A stretch of 64,000 nucleotides of DNA from Spodoptera frugiperda (Eukaryota; Arthropoda; Insecta; Lepidoptera; Noctuidae): the NCBI RefSeq assembly GCF_023101765.2, contig NC_064215.1:11036001-11100000 (forward strand), written 5' to 3'. The notes beneath the pieces were generated by a model. That model was not told the origin of the DNA. It worked only from the letters and a program-made list of their open reading frames with translations, and searched no databases. Made by a program: the position numbers and the translations under genes. Of this stretch, positions 47,301 through 56,400 are shown piece by piece; within the stretch, counting starts at the first letter, position 1; the number at the start of each line of letters is the position of its first letter.

Positions 47301-48645
47301 GATATAACTTGGCAAGTTTTTATAGAAAATTATATACTTGACTCATTGCGTTTATTGGTTTATAATATAACAAAGTGTGTGAAAACTTGCCAACTTGTTA
47401 TATCATTTTTAACTGAGGTCTGTGTATGGAACTTGGTACTTATTTAGATCTCACTTCTTTTATAGGCCAAGCATTCCAATATTATCGAACTTGGCAGCCT
47501 TTCACATTTATGTTTTGGGTGGGATTATTGTAAAACCAGGTGCATCGGTGGTTGAACAAGATATCTTGAGGAAACTTGAAGCTAACAATTAAAATATAAA
47601 TCTGAAAATGAAACTTTCACTTACAGTTAAAATACATATTATGAAATATTTTTGTTGTGATCAATGCTCATTCTTCATATGAAAAAAGGCCTTTGCCAGT
47701 AGGACAGTTTTCAAGCCAATTTACTTAGGACTTGCTGAATAAAGCTCATATTATATTCTGAGGTTATTGTTAGTACCAATTTAGTTCCGAGATAATGATT
47801 AAGAATATTGTAATCCTGTTTGGCAAATATGTCTGCAATATGACAACCTAAGTCATTTTCCATTTTGAACTTACATAAAACCAAATATCAAAATCAATTA
47901 TTCATCCTCATAAATTACATAAAACTTATAATATTCCAGCGACTATGGAAAGCGTACACAACACTACTGCGCCACAACCTACCATCACTAGCGGACATTG
48001 TAGCCCCCGAGCTATATCTCCTAGAGTGGCTATACACAGCCTTCGCTAAAGCTATGCCACTGGACGCCGCCTGCAGGGTCTGGGACGTCTTCCTACGAGA
48101 TGGAGACACTTTCCTCTTTAACACTGCTCTGGGTAAGTTTATTTTGAACTTTATGGTAGGAGTTTTAATGTTCAATATTGACTAAATAGCGGCCCCAGAG
48201 TTATACCTTCTTGAATGGTTTTACACGGGCTTCGCTAAAGCAATTTCAATACTTTGATGGGTATTACTAACGTGATATTCATCGAAAGATGCAATCTCCT
48301 CCTCCCTAGTTGGTAGTTTTCTACAATTAAGAAAGCTACTGAGCAATAACAGTCACGTAAAAATCGAGTAACCTGTAAGACTCCACCTTAATAATTAAAG
48401 TTTATCTAATTAAACCATTTAACTTTCCAGGCGTCCTCCACCTATACCAAGAAGAGTTAAAAGACATGGACTTTATATCCGCCGCCCAATTTTTAACAAA
48501 ACTACCAGAAGATTTGGACACAGAAGCCCTTTTCAAGAGCATATCTGCCGTGTCCTTGACCTTGGACGGAATGTCCTTTGAGGAGCTCGCGTCTTGCTGC
48601 GAGGTCGACACGACCCTTGATGATGACGTCACGGTAAGGTTATGA
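7926..48645 (+). CDS. TBC1D12/TBC1D14-type Rab GTPase-activating protein
   Basis: The protein is expected to stimulate GTP hydrolysis by Rabs; human TBC1D12 and TBC1D14 act on recycling-endosome and autophagy traffic. The exons are 7926-8359, 35727-35984, 42420-42626, 44671-45238, 46451-46579, 47940-48132 and 48431-48633 (or readthrough to TGA at 48643). They join in consistent phases (2, 2, 2, 0, 0, 1) and give about 664-668 residues. The TBC domain runs from about residue 313 to 640. Both catalytic fingers are present: IQLDIAR with the arginine near residue 453, and YVQ with the glutamine at 489. The signature RPSNLPAK followed by ALRHK before the TBC domain identifies the TBC1D12/14 subfamily. 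The start ATG has A at -3 and an in-frame stop 33 nt upstream. Intron 1 is 27.4 kb and contains a DHRSX-like gene on the other strand. Confidence 0.88.
8360..9559. other. 5' part of TBC intron 1, no gene seen
   Basis: AT-rich intron between exon 1 and the 3' end of the nested dehydrogenase gene. Open frames here are short and low-complexity. I see no repeat family or RNA gene. Confidence 0.6.
9717..10897 (-). CDS. DHRSX-like short-chain dehydrogenase/reductase, nested in TBC intron 1
   Basis: Two exons on the minus strand, 10897-10190 and 10067-9717, are joined over a 122-nt intron (CAG/GTAAAG donor, TTACAG acceptor, phase 0). They encode 352 residues; human DHRSX has 330. Residues 1-20 form a hydrophobic segment suited to an ER signal anchor. 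Classical SDR motifs are all present: TGGARGIG at 73-80, NNAG at 149-152, the active-site Asn at 172, Ser at 204 and YAQAK with Tyr229 and Lys233. The C-terminal part (VHPGIVDTDLF, FFKTPAKGAV, GGLYISN) matches DHRSX better than retinol dehydrogenases. Human DHRSX acts in polyprenol-to-dolichol conversion; that role here is inference. A TTTATT (AATAAA on the minus strand) at 9576-9581 is a likely poly(A) signal, so the 3' UTR is about 140 nt. A related RDH-type SDR is the main alternative. Confidence 0.85.
10898..11060 (-). promoter_or_regulatory. Likely 5' UTR and core promoter of the DHRSX-like gene
   Basis: The 160 bp upstream of the minus-strand ATG is clearly richer in G, C and CpG than its surroundings. 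This is common for insect housekeeping promoters. No TATA box stands out. A GCGCATGCGC palindrome lies further up at 11436-11445. Confidence 0.4.
11436..11445. promoter_or_regulatory. Perfect GCGCATGCGC palindrome (NRF1/Ewg-type site)
   Basis: This 10-mer is the consensus for NRF1 and its insect homologue Ewg, which mark housekeeping promoters. It lies about 540 bp upstream of the DHRSX-like ATG in a moderately GC-rich stretch. Function is inferred from the motif only. Confidence 0.35.
31449..31540. promoter_or_regulatory. CpG-dense patch inside AT-rich TBC intron 1
   Basis: About twenty CpG dinucleotides fall within roughly 90 bp, including GCGCCGGGTCGTCG and CCGCGCGCGC, while the neighbours are AT-rich. 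It does not translate to a recognisable protein. A cryptic promoter, enhancer or unannotated first exon would fit; so would a decayed repeat. Confidence 0.35.
34251..35726. other. 3' end of TBC intron 1
   Basis: It contains a degenerate repeat-like stretch near 34255-34400 (TTGATGACG and an inverted CGTCATCAC), a T-rich tract from 34858, and an open frame 35391-35702 with no recognised motif. A good acceptor, TCTTGTTACAG, ends it at 35726. Confidence 0.5.
35727..42626 (+). CDS. TBC gene exons 2 and 3 (35727-35984; 42420-42626)
   Basis: Exon 2 encodes GVFPWKS, then SWRLFGSK and a basic, serine-rich segment that ends SIALIQHD. Exon 3 encodes RPSNLPAK and a long charged helix rich in Ala, Arg and Glu (EALRHKAEHARMVEAARRR onward), which looks like a coiled coil and ends TQNILPEWNN. 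Both exons are multiples of three and start and end in phase 2, so each could be skipped without breaking the frame. The 6.4 kb intron between them holds one MITE at 42045; I see nothing else certain in it. Confidence 0.85.
42045..42175. mobile_element. CCAAT-hairpin MITE, copy 2 (131 bp)
   Basis: The termini TACCCTTAGTACGAGTTTG at 42045-42063 and the complement at 42157-42175 match with one mismatch. TA at both outer ends could be the target site. The core holds GGCGCTCTGATTGG and, inverted, CCAATCAGAGCGC. The right end lies 245 nt before exon 3. Confidence 0.85.
42682..42828. mobile_element. CCAAT-hairpin MITE, copy 3
   Basis: Diverged termini (TCTTAGTATGAGTTTACTAC at the left, CAAACTCATACC at the right) and the core GCGTTTGGCGC, ATTGGTTGGTT and CCAATCAGAG match copies 1 and 2. 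A partial extra left end precedes it at 42666-42680. It begins 56 nt after the donor of TBC exon 3. Confidence 0.75.
42885..43758. mobile_element. 874-bp DNA transposon with 113-bp inverted arms and 8-bp target duplication (Mutator/Phantom-like)
   Basis: TCTCACAT at 42877-42884 and 43759-43766 flanks the element. Arms 42885-42997 and 43619-43731 are reverse complements with one mismatch in 113. The right end carries a further 27-bp unit (43732-43758) whose partner lies inside the left arm at about 42998-43025. The arms are built of repeated CTCGCCCC motifs. The interior has a minus-strand FLYWCH-like zinc-finger ORF but no catalytic domain, so the copy is non-autonomous. The near-identity of the arms implies recent insertion. 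Assignment to the Mutator/Phantom group is inferred from the 8-bp duplication and the zinc finger. Confidence 0.85.
43134..43454 (-). pseudogene. Truncated FLYWCH-type zinc-finger ORF of the transposon
   Basis: The ORF has 106 codons. It contains W-H-C-x5-C (NWHCINRPTCKG) and, 17 residues on, R-H-S-C, giving a C-C-H-C finger in FLYWCH order. After the finger comes a charged helical stretch, and the last residues (RKGRVDASK) are encoded by a CTCGCCCC terminal-type motif. No MULE DDE catalytic core is present, so this is an internally deleted transposase N-terminus. A host regulator is much less likely, given its position between the inverted arms. Confidence 0.6.
43767..44670. other. Remainder of TBC intron 3
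   Basis: AT-rich sequence with no repeat or exon that I can support. It ends in a TTCTTCTACAG acceptor at 44670. Confidence 0.55.
44671..48633 (+). CDS. TBC-domain exons 4-7 (44671-45238, 46451-46579, 47940-48132, 48431-48633)
   Basis: Exon 4 encodes the domain start (WWSGLPPAVRGKVW), a Lys/Glu-rich insertion of about 100 residues with a C-S-C motif, the arginine finger in IQLDIAR, and stops at the glutamine of GYVQ. Exon 5 continues GMSFIAAVLILNM. Exon 6 encodes APELYLLEW and RVWDVFLRDGDTFLF, and exon 7 HLYQEELKDMDF and LTKLPEDLD. All are typical of TBC1D12/14. The insertion is longer than I recall for the vertebrate proteins. The last exon ends GTCACG|GTAAGG; either the donor is used or translation runs 3 codons further to TGA. 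Confidence 0.85.
45255..45430 (+). repeat. Lepidopteran dispersed repeat abutting the exon 4 donor
   Basis: It begins with CATACTAATATTATAAACG and ends with GCGGGCGAAGCCGTTGCCAG, the start and end of a very common lepidopteran repeat of unsettled class. It starts only about 17 nt after the exon 4 splice donor, and the reading frame of exon 4 stays open through it to 45430. Confidence 0.7.
45905..46175 (+). pseudogene. Degenerate 3' end of an RTE-type LINE
   Basis: Broken frames read KPKWLWAGHI, RTDDR, SDWMRRAEDRTQ and then the tail GGCCTTTGTCCAGCAGTGGA. This is the C-terminal W-A-G-H-I block of lepidopteran RTE endonuclease/RT proteins plus the 3' tail. Stops and frame changes show it is inactive. 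It lies in TBC intron 4. Confidence 0.75.
46845..47035 (+). repeat. Dispersed repeat with CTGA/CTCA microsatellite
   Basis: A run of CTGA then CTCA units (46862-46902) is followed by ATTGACTTGAAATTTGGCAT and, near 47000, CCAAGTGTGAGTCGGTTTT, a widely dispersed lepidopteran repeat. A shorter related piece follows at about 47080-47110 (TTCCAATGGTCGTA shared). Confidence 0.65.
47182..47526. mobile_element. Foldback MITE with inverted arms of about 145 bp
   Basis: The arms start AATCCCACCCAAAACATAAA at 47182 and end in the complement at 47526. They pair almost without interruption over about 140-145 nt, leaving a loop of about 60 nt. It is non-coding and in TBC intron 5; transcribed as part of the pre-mRNA it would form a long near-perfect hairpin. 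Confidence 0.85.
48186..48255 (+). pseudogene. Diverged second copy of part of TBC exon 6
   Basis: Reading IAAPELYLLEWFYTGFAKAI, it matches exon 6 residues IVAPELYLLEWLYTAFAKAM. By eye about 45 of 59 nt agree, and most differences fall at third codon positions. It starts 54 nt after the exon 6 donor and lacks both ends of the exon. The frame closes at TGA soon after. No matching splice sites are clear, so it is called a pseudo-exon. Confidence 0.75.
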
Positions 48646-49499
48646 TACAAAAGGTCATTTGATTTTACACTTTTAAGGGATTTCGTTGAAGTTCTGTCCT
48701 TTAAAGTAGGTTTATAGTGCTGTTAAGTGGCAACACTGAAAGTATTTTTGTAGATTTTTTTTTGTTGTTAGCAACATTATTCTGATCATGTAATAATATA
48801 TTGGGTTTTGTTGTATATTTAGATTTTAGTATTCGCATTTTTTTTATATTGAGAAGCTAATCGATTTTAACTTGTCTTTCTATTTCTATCATTATTATGA
48901 TGATAAAAATGGTTCTAAGAACATCTTAAAGTTCGATAGCTTATAATGCAGAGGATAAATAAACTGTTTGATTCTATTTCAATGTTTTATGAGAAAAAAT
49001 CTATAAAAATACTTTTAGTGTTAGGAAAGTTAACTCTTGCTCATTGTGGTATAAAGTGGTGTTTAAGAAAACGAAGAGCTATAAGTATCATCTCGTAAAT
49101 AAATATTTAATTAATAATTTCGTAGCGATTTTTCATGGATTTATTATAATTAAAACTAAAATAAAATCGTGTTGTACTGTGACGTGTCATTATTTATAAA
49201 CTATCGTTTTTGAATAAGTTATTTCTATAATTTCCAACTGTAAATAAAATTAGATATTATTTTCATTAATTACATGTTTTTTTTATAATTTAATATTTTG
49301 AATGATTTATGTGAAATATTCGAATTTATACATAATAATTATTGAAACACGCGACTGGCAGTCAAAATGAAATCTCATACAAGATTTAAAACAATCAAGT
49401 AATGAGACTTAGTACCTCGTCTCCGAATTTATTCGATATAACACGAACTTCTGTGATTATATTATTAATTACATTTAAATAATATTAATAGCTTACTAA

Positions 49500-49660
49500 T
49501 TACAATTTTCGAGTACGCTCGACTAATTTCGAACCACACCGGGGCTCATAACAGCACAGCTTGTAACTAGTCGAGGGTACTCGAAGAAGTCACGTTATAT
49601 GAACTAGCTATTAATGTTATTTAAACCTAGTATGTCTCATGATAATTATTGTAAAGAAAA
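49500..49660. repeat. Hairpin-plus-tail repeat, copy 2
   Basis: Arms 49510-49525 and 49568-49583 pair in 15 of 16 positions around a core with GGGGCTCATAAC. The tail CTAGTATGTCTCATGATAATT follows near 49628, matching the tail of copy 1 and the 51160 copy. Confidence 0.55.
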
Positions 49661-50271
49661 ATAACATAAAATTCAATGTAAATAAGACCGGGGCGTGTAA
49701 CGAACATATCATAATGTACGTTAGTTCTAATTAGTCACTTGAAGTTCTGATCTTGAGGTTGTGGGACTTTAGATGAGTAATTATACAAAAGAAAGGCTCT
49801 ATTTTGCTGATAGACTTTATCTTTGTCAAAAAAAGTACAGACAGACGATTTTGATCCTTATTCTCAGTCTTTAAGTATGCAGTTTTCTTTGCAGCATTAT
49901 CTGTAAGTTTGTAAAGAAAAAACATTTCATATTTCGGACTAAGCTCTCTATATTTAACACAAACTACTTACCGCCGTACTCAGAGTCAATAAATGGTTAC
50001 TTTACCTAGACCTTAGCAATTGTTTTCGGAACAATATCGTTCCAAAAAACAGATACAAAACTACCGGTCACCGGAGTTTCTTTCAATAGCTTTTTGATGG
50101 CAGTCGAAGGCTTAATTAATCGTTAAATTTTTCTTGGTATGTCAGTCTATCAGCAAAATAAAGCACAATTCTATAATTATTTTTCGTATCAGCGACAATT
50201 TTACATCATTATTTATTATTGTTAATAATATAAAAATAAATAAATGTTGCAAATATAGTGTTGATATTACC

Positions 50272-50393
50272 GCTGCGACTACACGCGTCCAAAGTTACGC
50301 AACACACCCAATTACGGTTAAATTGTAGTGAAATCCTTTTAATTAAGTATTTTTGTTCATCTTTCGTTTGGTAAACGCGTGTGTAGTCGCAGC
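50272..50393. mobile_element. Short MITE with GCTGCGACTACAC inverted ends
   Basis: GCTGCGACTACACGCGT at 50272 and the complement of GCTGCGACTACACACGCGT ending at 50393 frame a 122-bp non-coding unit. It is sharply GC-richer at its ends than the AT-rich surroundings. Confidence 0.65.
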
Positions 50394-51159
50394 CTTATCC
50401 ATTCCAGTACCTGTTTCTTCGATCTAGAATTGTCTAAGTACTAAAATTAAAACAGTTTTATTCCAATAAAATTTGAAAAATGTTTAACGGACTGTCTGGC
50501 TTACCGATTTCATACAAAAAACTATTTTTATGTTATCTGTTATAACTATCAAATGTTTGAAAAAATCCTTTTAAAAACACTATAGCTAAAAAAGTAAATG
50601 TTTTAAGAATAAGACTGTATTCTATTCGATATTCGTAATTATTCTCATGAAAGGAAATTCTCCAAGTTAATTACCTTTTTTTATTTGAAACATAATTTCA
50701 TGTCCATAAAAAAACGTTTCTCAGATAAAATTAAATTTCGCTAAAGTTTTTGTCGATAGAAAAGGATGTTAGGATATTATACATAGATGTATAGTATTTA
50801 TTATGTTTATAATTTGATTCATATTATATATACATAATTATATACAATGTATAATGTAATGTTATTTGTGTGTTTAGAATGTAATAAAATTATTGTAACT
50901 ATAAAATGAAACTACGCGTATTCAAGCAATACGGTATCACATATTTATTATGTGATATGTTGTAGATTCCTAGATTTTTAATGTATTTAATTATAAAATA
51001 TCATCTAATAATATTATTCCGTTGAAACATAATACCATAAAATTGTTATACGTCATTTTTACAGGATATTTACAACTGAATCCAAAATAATTAATTTTAC
51101 AAGCTTTTGAGAAAGTTACTAAACTAAATTAATTATTATGTTATCTGCTTTCTCACGTA

Positions 51160-51360
51160 ACTGTTTGATCAAGTACTCGCCTAGTTTTAATCTAGCTAGA
51201 GGCTCATATTCATGAGCAGCATTCGGCGAGGTACGATGCGACGACTATCGCGCTACTACTGCGTGCTAGAAGTTCGAGTCCATCACGCGTGTTCCTCTTA
51301 AATAGTTATGTGAGTAAGCCGATAACATAATAATTAATTTAGTATGTCTCACGACAGTTA
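51160..51360. repeat. Hairpin-plus-tail repeat, degenerate copy 3
   Basis: The core contains GAGGCTCATATTCATGAGCAG and a GC-rich variable part. The tail TTAATTTAGTATGTCTCACG at 51337-51356 matches the other copies closely. The outer arms are poorly preserved. Confidence 0.5.
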
Positions 51361-51739
51361 CAATAAACTAATTGACCATGTATACTTTTGGCTAATGCAA
51401 ACACATTATCCAATATTGAAATTCAAATGCAAACAATAGGCAATAACTCAAATTATCTAACGAATATAAAAATAAAATTGTATATAAAATAAATAATTAA
51501 TATTAATCAATTAATTATAATTATTATGATAGTCTATGTCAATTATATCTTAATAAATTAATATTGTAGTGGCGAGCTGATAAAATAATTCTCTTTTACC
51601 ATCATAGATTTATATTTTTATATTATGTATACTGTATAATTTTATATTGCAGGAATACTAAGTTATACAAGTATTTATCTTGAAACGATCTTGAATTCTT
51701 TAGTGATTAATTGAAATGTTGTATGACTTATTCACAAAA

Positions 51740-51840
51740 CAAGGTTCAACAATGTTACTCGACTAGCGTCAAGTTGTCGCGCATACTACTTATGATTATG
51801 GGCTCCTAGCGCAGCTTGAAACTGGACGAGTAACCTCGAA
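51740..51840. repeat. Hairpin-type repeat, copy 4
   Basis: Outer arms GTTACTCG (51754-51761) and CGAGTAAC (51827-51834) enclose a core with ATTATGGGCTCCTAGCGC, like the other copies. The conserved tail is not obvious here. Confidence 0.4.
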
Positions 51841-52164
51841 GAACGGTTTCGTGAAAAAACTGTACAAAATATTCAATTTTATATATACCATGATAGTTGC
51901 ATTCTTTATATTTATTTTTTCTGCAAGCCACTACAATATTGTACTACTTATACATATTATTATCATTAAACTATTATCTATGAATAACAAACAACGAGTA
52001 GTAAACCGGCCTAATAGTTAGTGAACAAGTATCGAAACATTCGAGAAATTATATCTAATATTATATTATTATTAATTATTGTTACTGACTTGCCTTGTCA
52101 TGCGAGGTCGGACAAAGTATAATTAAGTTTTGCGATTTTCGAAAATCTCAGTAAATAGCAAGTA

Positions 52165-52220
52165 ACATGGTTTTATAACCATGTTTATAAAACCATACTT
52201 GGGCGTGCTTATGCACGCCC
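52165..52220. repeat. Two adjacent 8+4+8 hairpins, both with TTAT loops
   Basis: ACATGGTT-TTAT-AACCATGT (52165-52184) and GGGCGTGC-TTAT-GCACGCCC (52201-52220) are perfect, 16 nt apart, with the same loop. The second is very GC-rich in an AT-rich region. Neither is followed by a T-run long enough for a Pol III terminator. Confidence 0.8.
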
Positions 52221-53286
52221 TCACATAATTGGGTGTTAATATTAAATAATAATTGTATATATGAAAAAAAAAATGGATGCAGAGAGTATGCTTCAGTATA
52301 AATAAATTAGTTTTTAATGATCTACTGATCTGTTATTTTGTCAGAGCACATGCGCGCGCGCAGATTCAGTTGTATAGTTATAAAGAGATAGATAGTGCAG
52401 TCACGTTGGCAATCATGCGTTCTACTGTTTATATCAAGTCATTGCAGAAAATAAACTATAATTATGTGTAAATCGTTCCATTTAAAATACTTCTACAACT
52501 TTTCTCAATTTTGTCAAAAACCTGTTTTACTCAAATGTTTTTCTGATTGATGTTTTTGTTAACGAATTTTCGGAAGACTAAATATTTAAAAAACTACGAG
52601 CACCTAACTTCACTGACAGACTATAAATTATTCCTTTATTAAGTTAACTTTTTAAAAGTACCATTTATGGTTGAATTGAAATAAATGCTTTGACTTTGAT
52701 TGTTCAATTTCTATCAACACGATAATGCAAATATTGTTTATAGATTATAAAACACAATTACAAACGGTATATATAAATGTTATATGTATATAGTATAACT
52801 TAATGTAATTTTGTCTTGCCACGTGAATATAAATAAAATTAGTCAGTAAATGTGTAAATAAAATATCTAAAATATTATAATGGGAATCTGTGATTATTAG
52901 ATTCCATGTTTTCTGTAAAATTTTTGTTTGATATTGTATAAAAGTGTTATTTCTAATGAACATAAAATATACTATAGATAAGATACATATAAAATAATTA
53001 TTTTCTTTTCAAATGTTACTTTTTATACATATATTTATCGGTATAAAGTATGATATTTATGAAAATAACAATAATATTTATTTATAAATATAATAAAAAA
53101 AAACAATTTAACATCCTTTTCTATCGATTTATAAATGCAAGAATCTCGCTGAAAATTTTGAAATGAAGTAAATTCTAATAATACGAAATGAAAAATGAAT
53201 CTTTTTGTATCTGATTTGATTAATTTGTAGGTAATTTAATAATAATTATGTAATTAAAATATCAATCATAATTTTAAATTAACGTT

Positions 53287-53437
53287 GGCGTACTCTAGTA
53301 TTGTTTATTACAGTTTCGCTATGTCAAAAATTGCCAAAATGTTACTATTCTCTCTTCTATATAAAATACTGCTTGTTATGTATTATAAATAACGATAATA
53401 CTAAAAATAATATAAATAAACACTACTAGAGTATGCC
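53287..53437. repeat. Inverted-repeat element with GGCRTACTCTAGTA ends
   Basis: The outer 23 nt at 53287 and the complement ending 53437 agree at 21 positions and enclose about 105 nt of AT-rich sequence. A small MITE is the simplest reading. Confidence 0.6.
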
Positions 53438-54077
53438 TTCATTATTTGTAAGAGTCGACACTGTTTTGTGACTAGAATTTTATTTCCTAAACTTCATTTA
53501 TAAATATGAAAAAAATACTTATACTTGTTTCAAACTACTTATGACTATTGTTCAATATGTTTTCTGTAATTTTATGATTATATACATGAAACATAAGTAT
53601 CTGTTATGAAGGTTTTCGATGTTATGCACCCTAGGTGGCGCTAGTGAGGTTTTAAGTCCTCCATAATAGACTTAAGCGCCACAATAATGCCTTTATTAAC
53701 TCGAAATTCTTCAATATGATTATCAAAATGCTTCTAAATTGTCTTAAATTATTATATCCAGTATTTATTTAAACTTCTACTTAAAAATTCTTATTTCTTA
53801 TGTATTTTATTTCTGGTCTCAATCATTGTCGACTCTAGAAAGCAGTTGTGATGAGGACTGATATTACTAATGATAAATAATGCCATCTCAATAGAATGTA
53901 ATATAGTTATTCATTGTAAATAAATTGTTTAGTAAGTAGTTATTGTAATATTCGGCCCCAATACAGTACGAAAGTAATTATCATGTAATTTAATTGTAAA
54001 ATAAATATTATATGAATCGAATCTTGGTTTTTATTGTTTATTACCTATAGACCTACCTAAAGATTGAGATTGAAGAT

Positions 54078-54312
54078 GAGTCGTGGTGGCCCGGAGGTCT
54101 AAGACCTACCAACGGCAAGTACTAATGTGACTTTTTCCAAGTTATACATACTATCTAAGATTATTTCGACACCACTGACAAACGGTACAGTGATAAGTTT
54201 GAATGGATGAATCGCTAAACCGTATTAAGCAGGCATGGTGGTTAATGCTCAAACCGTCTCCCTGTGAGGAGAGGCTTTTGGTCAGCAGTGGGCGCTTATA
54301 GGCTGTTTATTT
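54078..54312 (+). repeat. LINE/SINE 3'-end repeat
   Basis: GTGGTGGCCCGGAGGTCTAAG, ATGTGACTTTTTCCAAG and the tail GAGGAGAGGCTTTTGGTCAG then AGTGGG follow the order of a common lepidopteran LINE 3' end. The tail resembles those at 5715 and 46140. Confidence 0.6.
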
Positions 54313-54619
54313 GTGTGATGTGACTTTTGACTAATAAAACAATGCAAAGGAAAACAGATAGATTTTAAATTGGATATCTATTAATGAAAAGCTAATTTGT
54401 AGTGCTGAGATATACCTATACCTAATTGCTTAACATTCAGCCTCGGTCACAAGCGTGACTGTAAGTACTCTAAACTGAAACTATGTCTCGATTACAGACA
54501 ATGTAAAAACTTGAACAACAGAAACATTTGCAGTCAACAATGTTGCTTGTTGTAGGTAGATTTAACAACCTATCTAAGTAGATATGCTTTACTAACAAAA
54601 ATGCTTTATTACTTATCTT

Positions 54620-54790
54620 TTTTTGAGGGGCAAAATCATCCAATGACTACTTCCGTCTTGGGCGGGGCGAGAGGGCGTGTCAAACTCTTACTGACTAAAA
54701 ACCACCCCGTTCCTACTTCTTCTTTTCGAGCCGGAACCCTGGTAACCCGCTAGGCAGTCCGCAGCAAATGTAATTTGCCTAGATTTCTAT
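54620..54790 (+). repeat. Dispersed moth repeat, copy 1
   Basis: AAAATCATCCAATGACTACTT, TTGGGCGGGGCGAGAGG, CTCTTACTGACTAAAAACCA and CCGGAACCCTGGTAACCCGC occur in order. An inverted copy lies at 59075-59250. It is non-coding; SINE-like, but the class is not settled here. Confidence 0.7.
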
Positions 54791-56224
54791 CTGCTCTGTT
54801 AAGTTTTGAACCTAGATTTAGGTAAGACCAACAAAGAACGGTGGATTCAGTTCCAAACCCCCATTTTCTCAAGCCGATACCGAGATATTTTAGGAACCTA
54901 AATGACTAGTTTGACCATGAACTACTACTATTGATAATAAGTTATATAAGTACATATAATTACAATAATTCATATTATAACATAATAACTCATAATTTTG
55001 GTGCTTAAGTACCTAATTATATGATAATGTCGTAAAATAAGATTCGATTGTTTGTCGCTGTGTCGCGTCGACTGCGGGGCTCTCGATAAAGATTCAATGT
55101 CGTAAGGTTATCGTCAAACACACGCAAAATAATGGATAAGGCAGTATACTATAGTATAGATATTAGAATGCGTGCAGGGATCCGCAAACTATTACAAAAG
55201 ACCACGACAAGTACCGCTGTTTGTATCATCAAAAGGAAGGTCCATGTTTTAGTCATGTTAGACGGGTATCAGGATTAACTAAATCGAGGGCAAATTTCGC
55301 AAGCATGACTTGTAATTTAAAAAGTAGATATTCCCTAGGAACTTTACAATTTTCATTTTGCAATTATTCACTCTCAATACTTATTTTAAATTTTGTCCCA
55401 TATTATGATAATGTTTTTATTTACTCAGCCGCTATTGGGCTAGTGACGTAGCTCTATATTAAAAAATCAAAACATAGTGATCCTATCTTGAACTTTTTCT
55501 TGTATTACTCTAAACTCTGTAAACCTCCATAAAACTTCGCCTACTACTTCATTGATAGCAATTTTAAACAAAGCAACGCTGCACAATATCGACTGTCTGA
55601 ATACTGATCGCTTCCTCTGGAAACAAATCTCTGACATTGCAATTTCAATCCAATAAAATCCCAGTAATTGTTCTATGATGTGAAAACTATACAACCCCAA
55701 TCTTAGCTGTTAAAATACTAGCTTACACAATACGGAACATAAAGCTAAACTCAATAGCATTTAGTTGATTCAATATCCACGCAATACGGATGCAATGAGC
55801 AGGGTTGCAAGTCAAGAGTACGAAATTTAACAATATCAATGTCGATCAATCGGAATTGCATACAAGAGCCTCCTGGTGTCTATATACTTAAAAATTTGAT
55901 GATAACTATTTTTATAAATCTGACTTGTGTCTATCCTATTAGTATTCTATCAGTATTGTCCTAGATTTAAATGTAAACTGCGTCATAATAGGGGGCGTGT
56001 CATTAGTCACTCGTTGCCGACTGCGTTCTCAAGTGGACCTAGTTAGGTCAGTGATTCTTAGTACCTATTTATTCCAACACGCAAACTGCGAAATATTAAC
56101 AAACGGTTTCTAGCTAATAATATGGGTACAATGGGACCTATCTGCCTGCTATTATGACCCCCATTACAATAAGTTTAATCTAGAATTAATCTTAAGCAAC
56201 ATAGGTAGTTAACAGAACTAAAAA

Positions 56225-56400
56225 TAACAGTTTACTCAAGTAAATATATCGAGAAAAGTTCTACTAGTTTCGAGTCACAGAGGCTGCGCGACGTCGTAGC
56301 GTCTGCGTACGTTGCTCATGATGAAGAGTCCCTCTGTGACTCGAAACTAGTAGAGCTTTTCTCAATAAATTCACGTGAGTAAACCGTATAAAATAAGACA
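56225..56400. repeat. Hairpin repeat, copy 5, best-preserved arms
   Basis: Left arm from about 56231 (GTTTACTCAAGTAAATATA, then CTACTAGTTTCGAGTCACAG) and right arm ending about 56387 in the complement pair over more than 50 nt. The GC-rich core has GACGTCGTAGCGTCTGCGTA and GCTCATGATGAAGAG. Confidence 0.8.

Larger units (their letters stand above)
48646..54020 (+). other. AT-rich region after the TBC gene, possibly a long 3' UTR with last intron
   Basis: No protein-coding gene is seen. Two candidate terminal exons follow good acceptors in the right phase: 51065-51079 (GAT ATT TAC AAC TGA after TTTTTACAG) and 51653-51661 (GAA TAC TAA after TATATTGCAG). Many AATAAA signals occur; the pair near 53920 and 54000, followed by T/G-rich sequence, could be the final poly(A) site. 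Extent and structure are inference. Confidence 0.3.
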
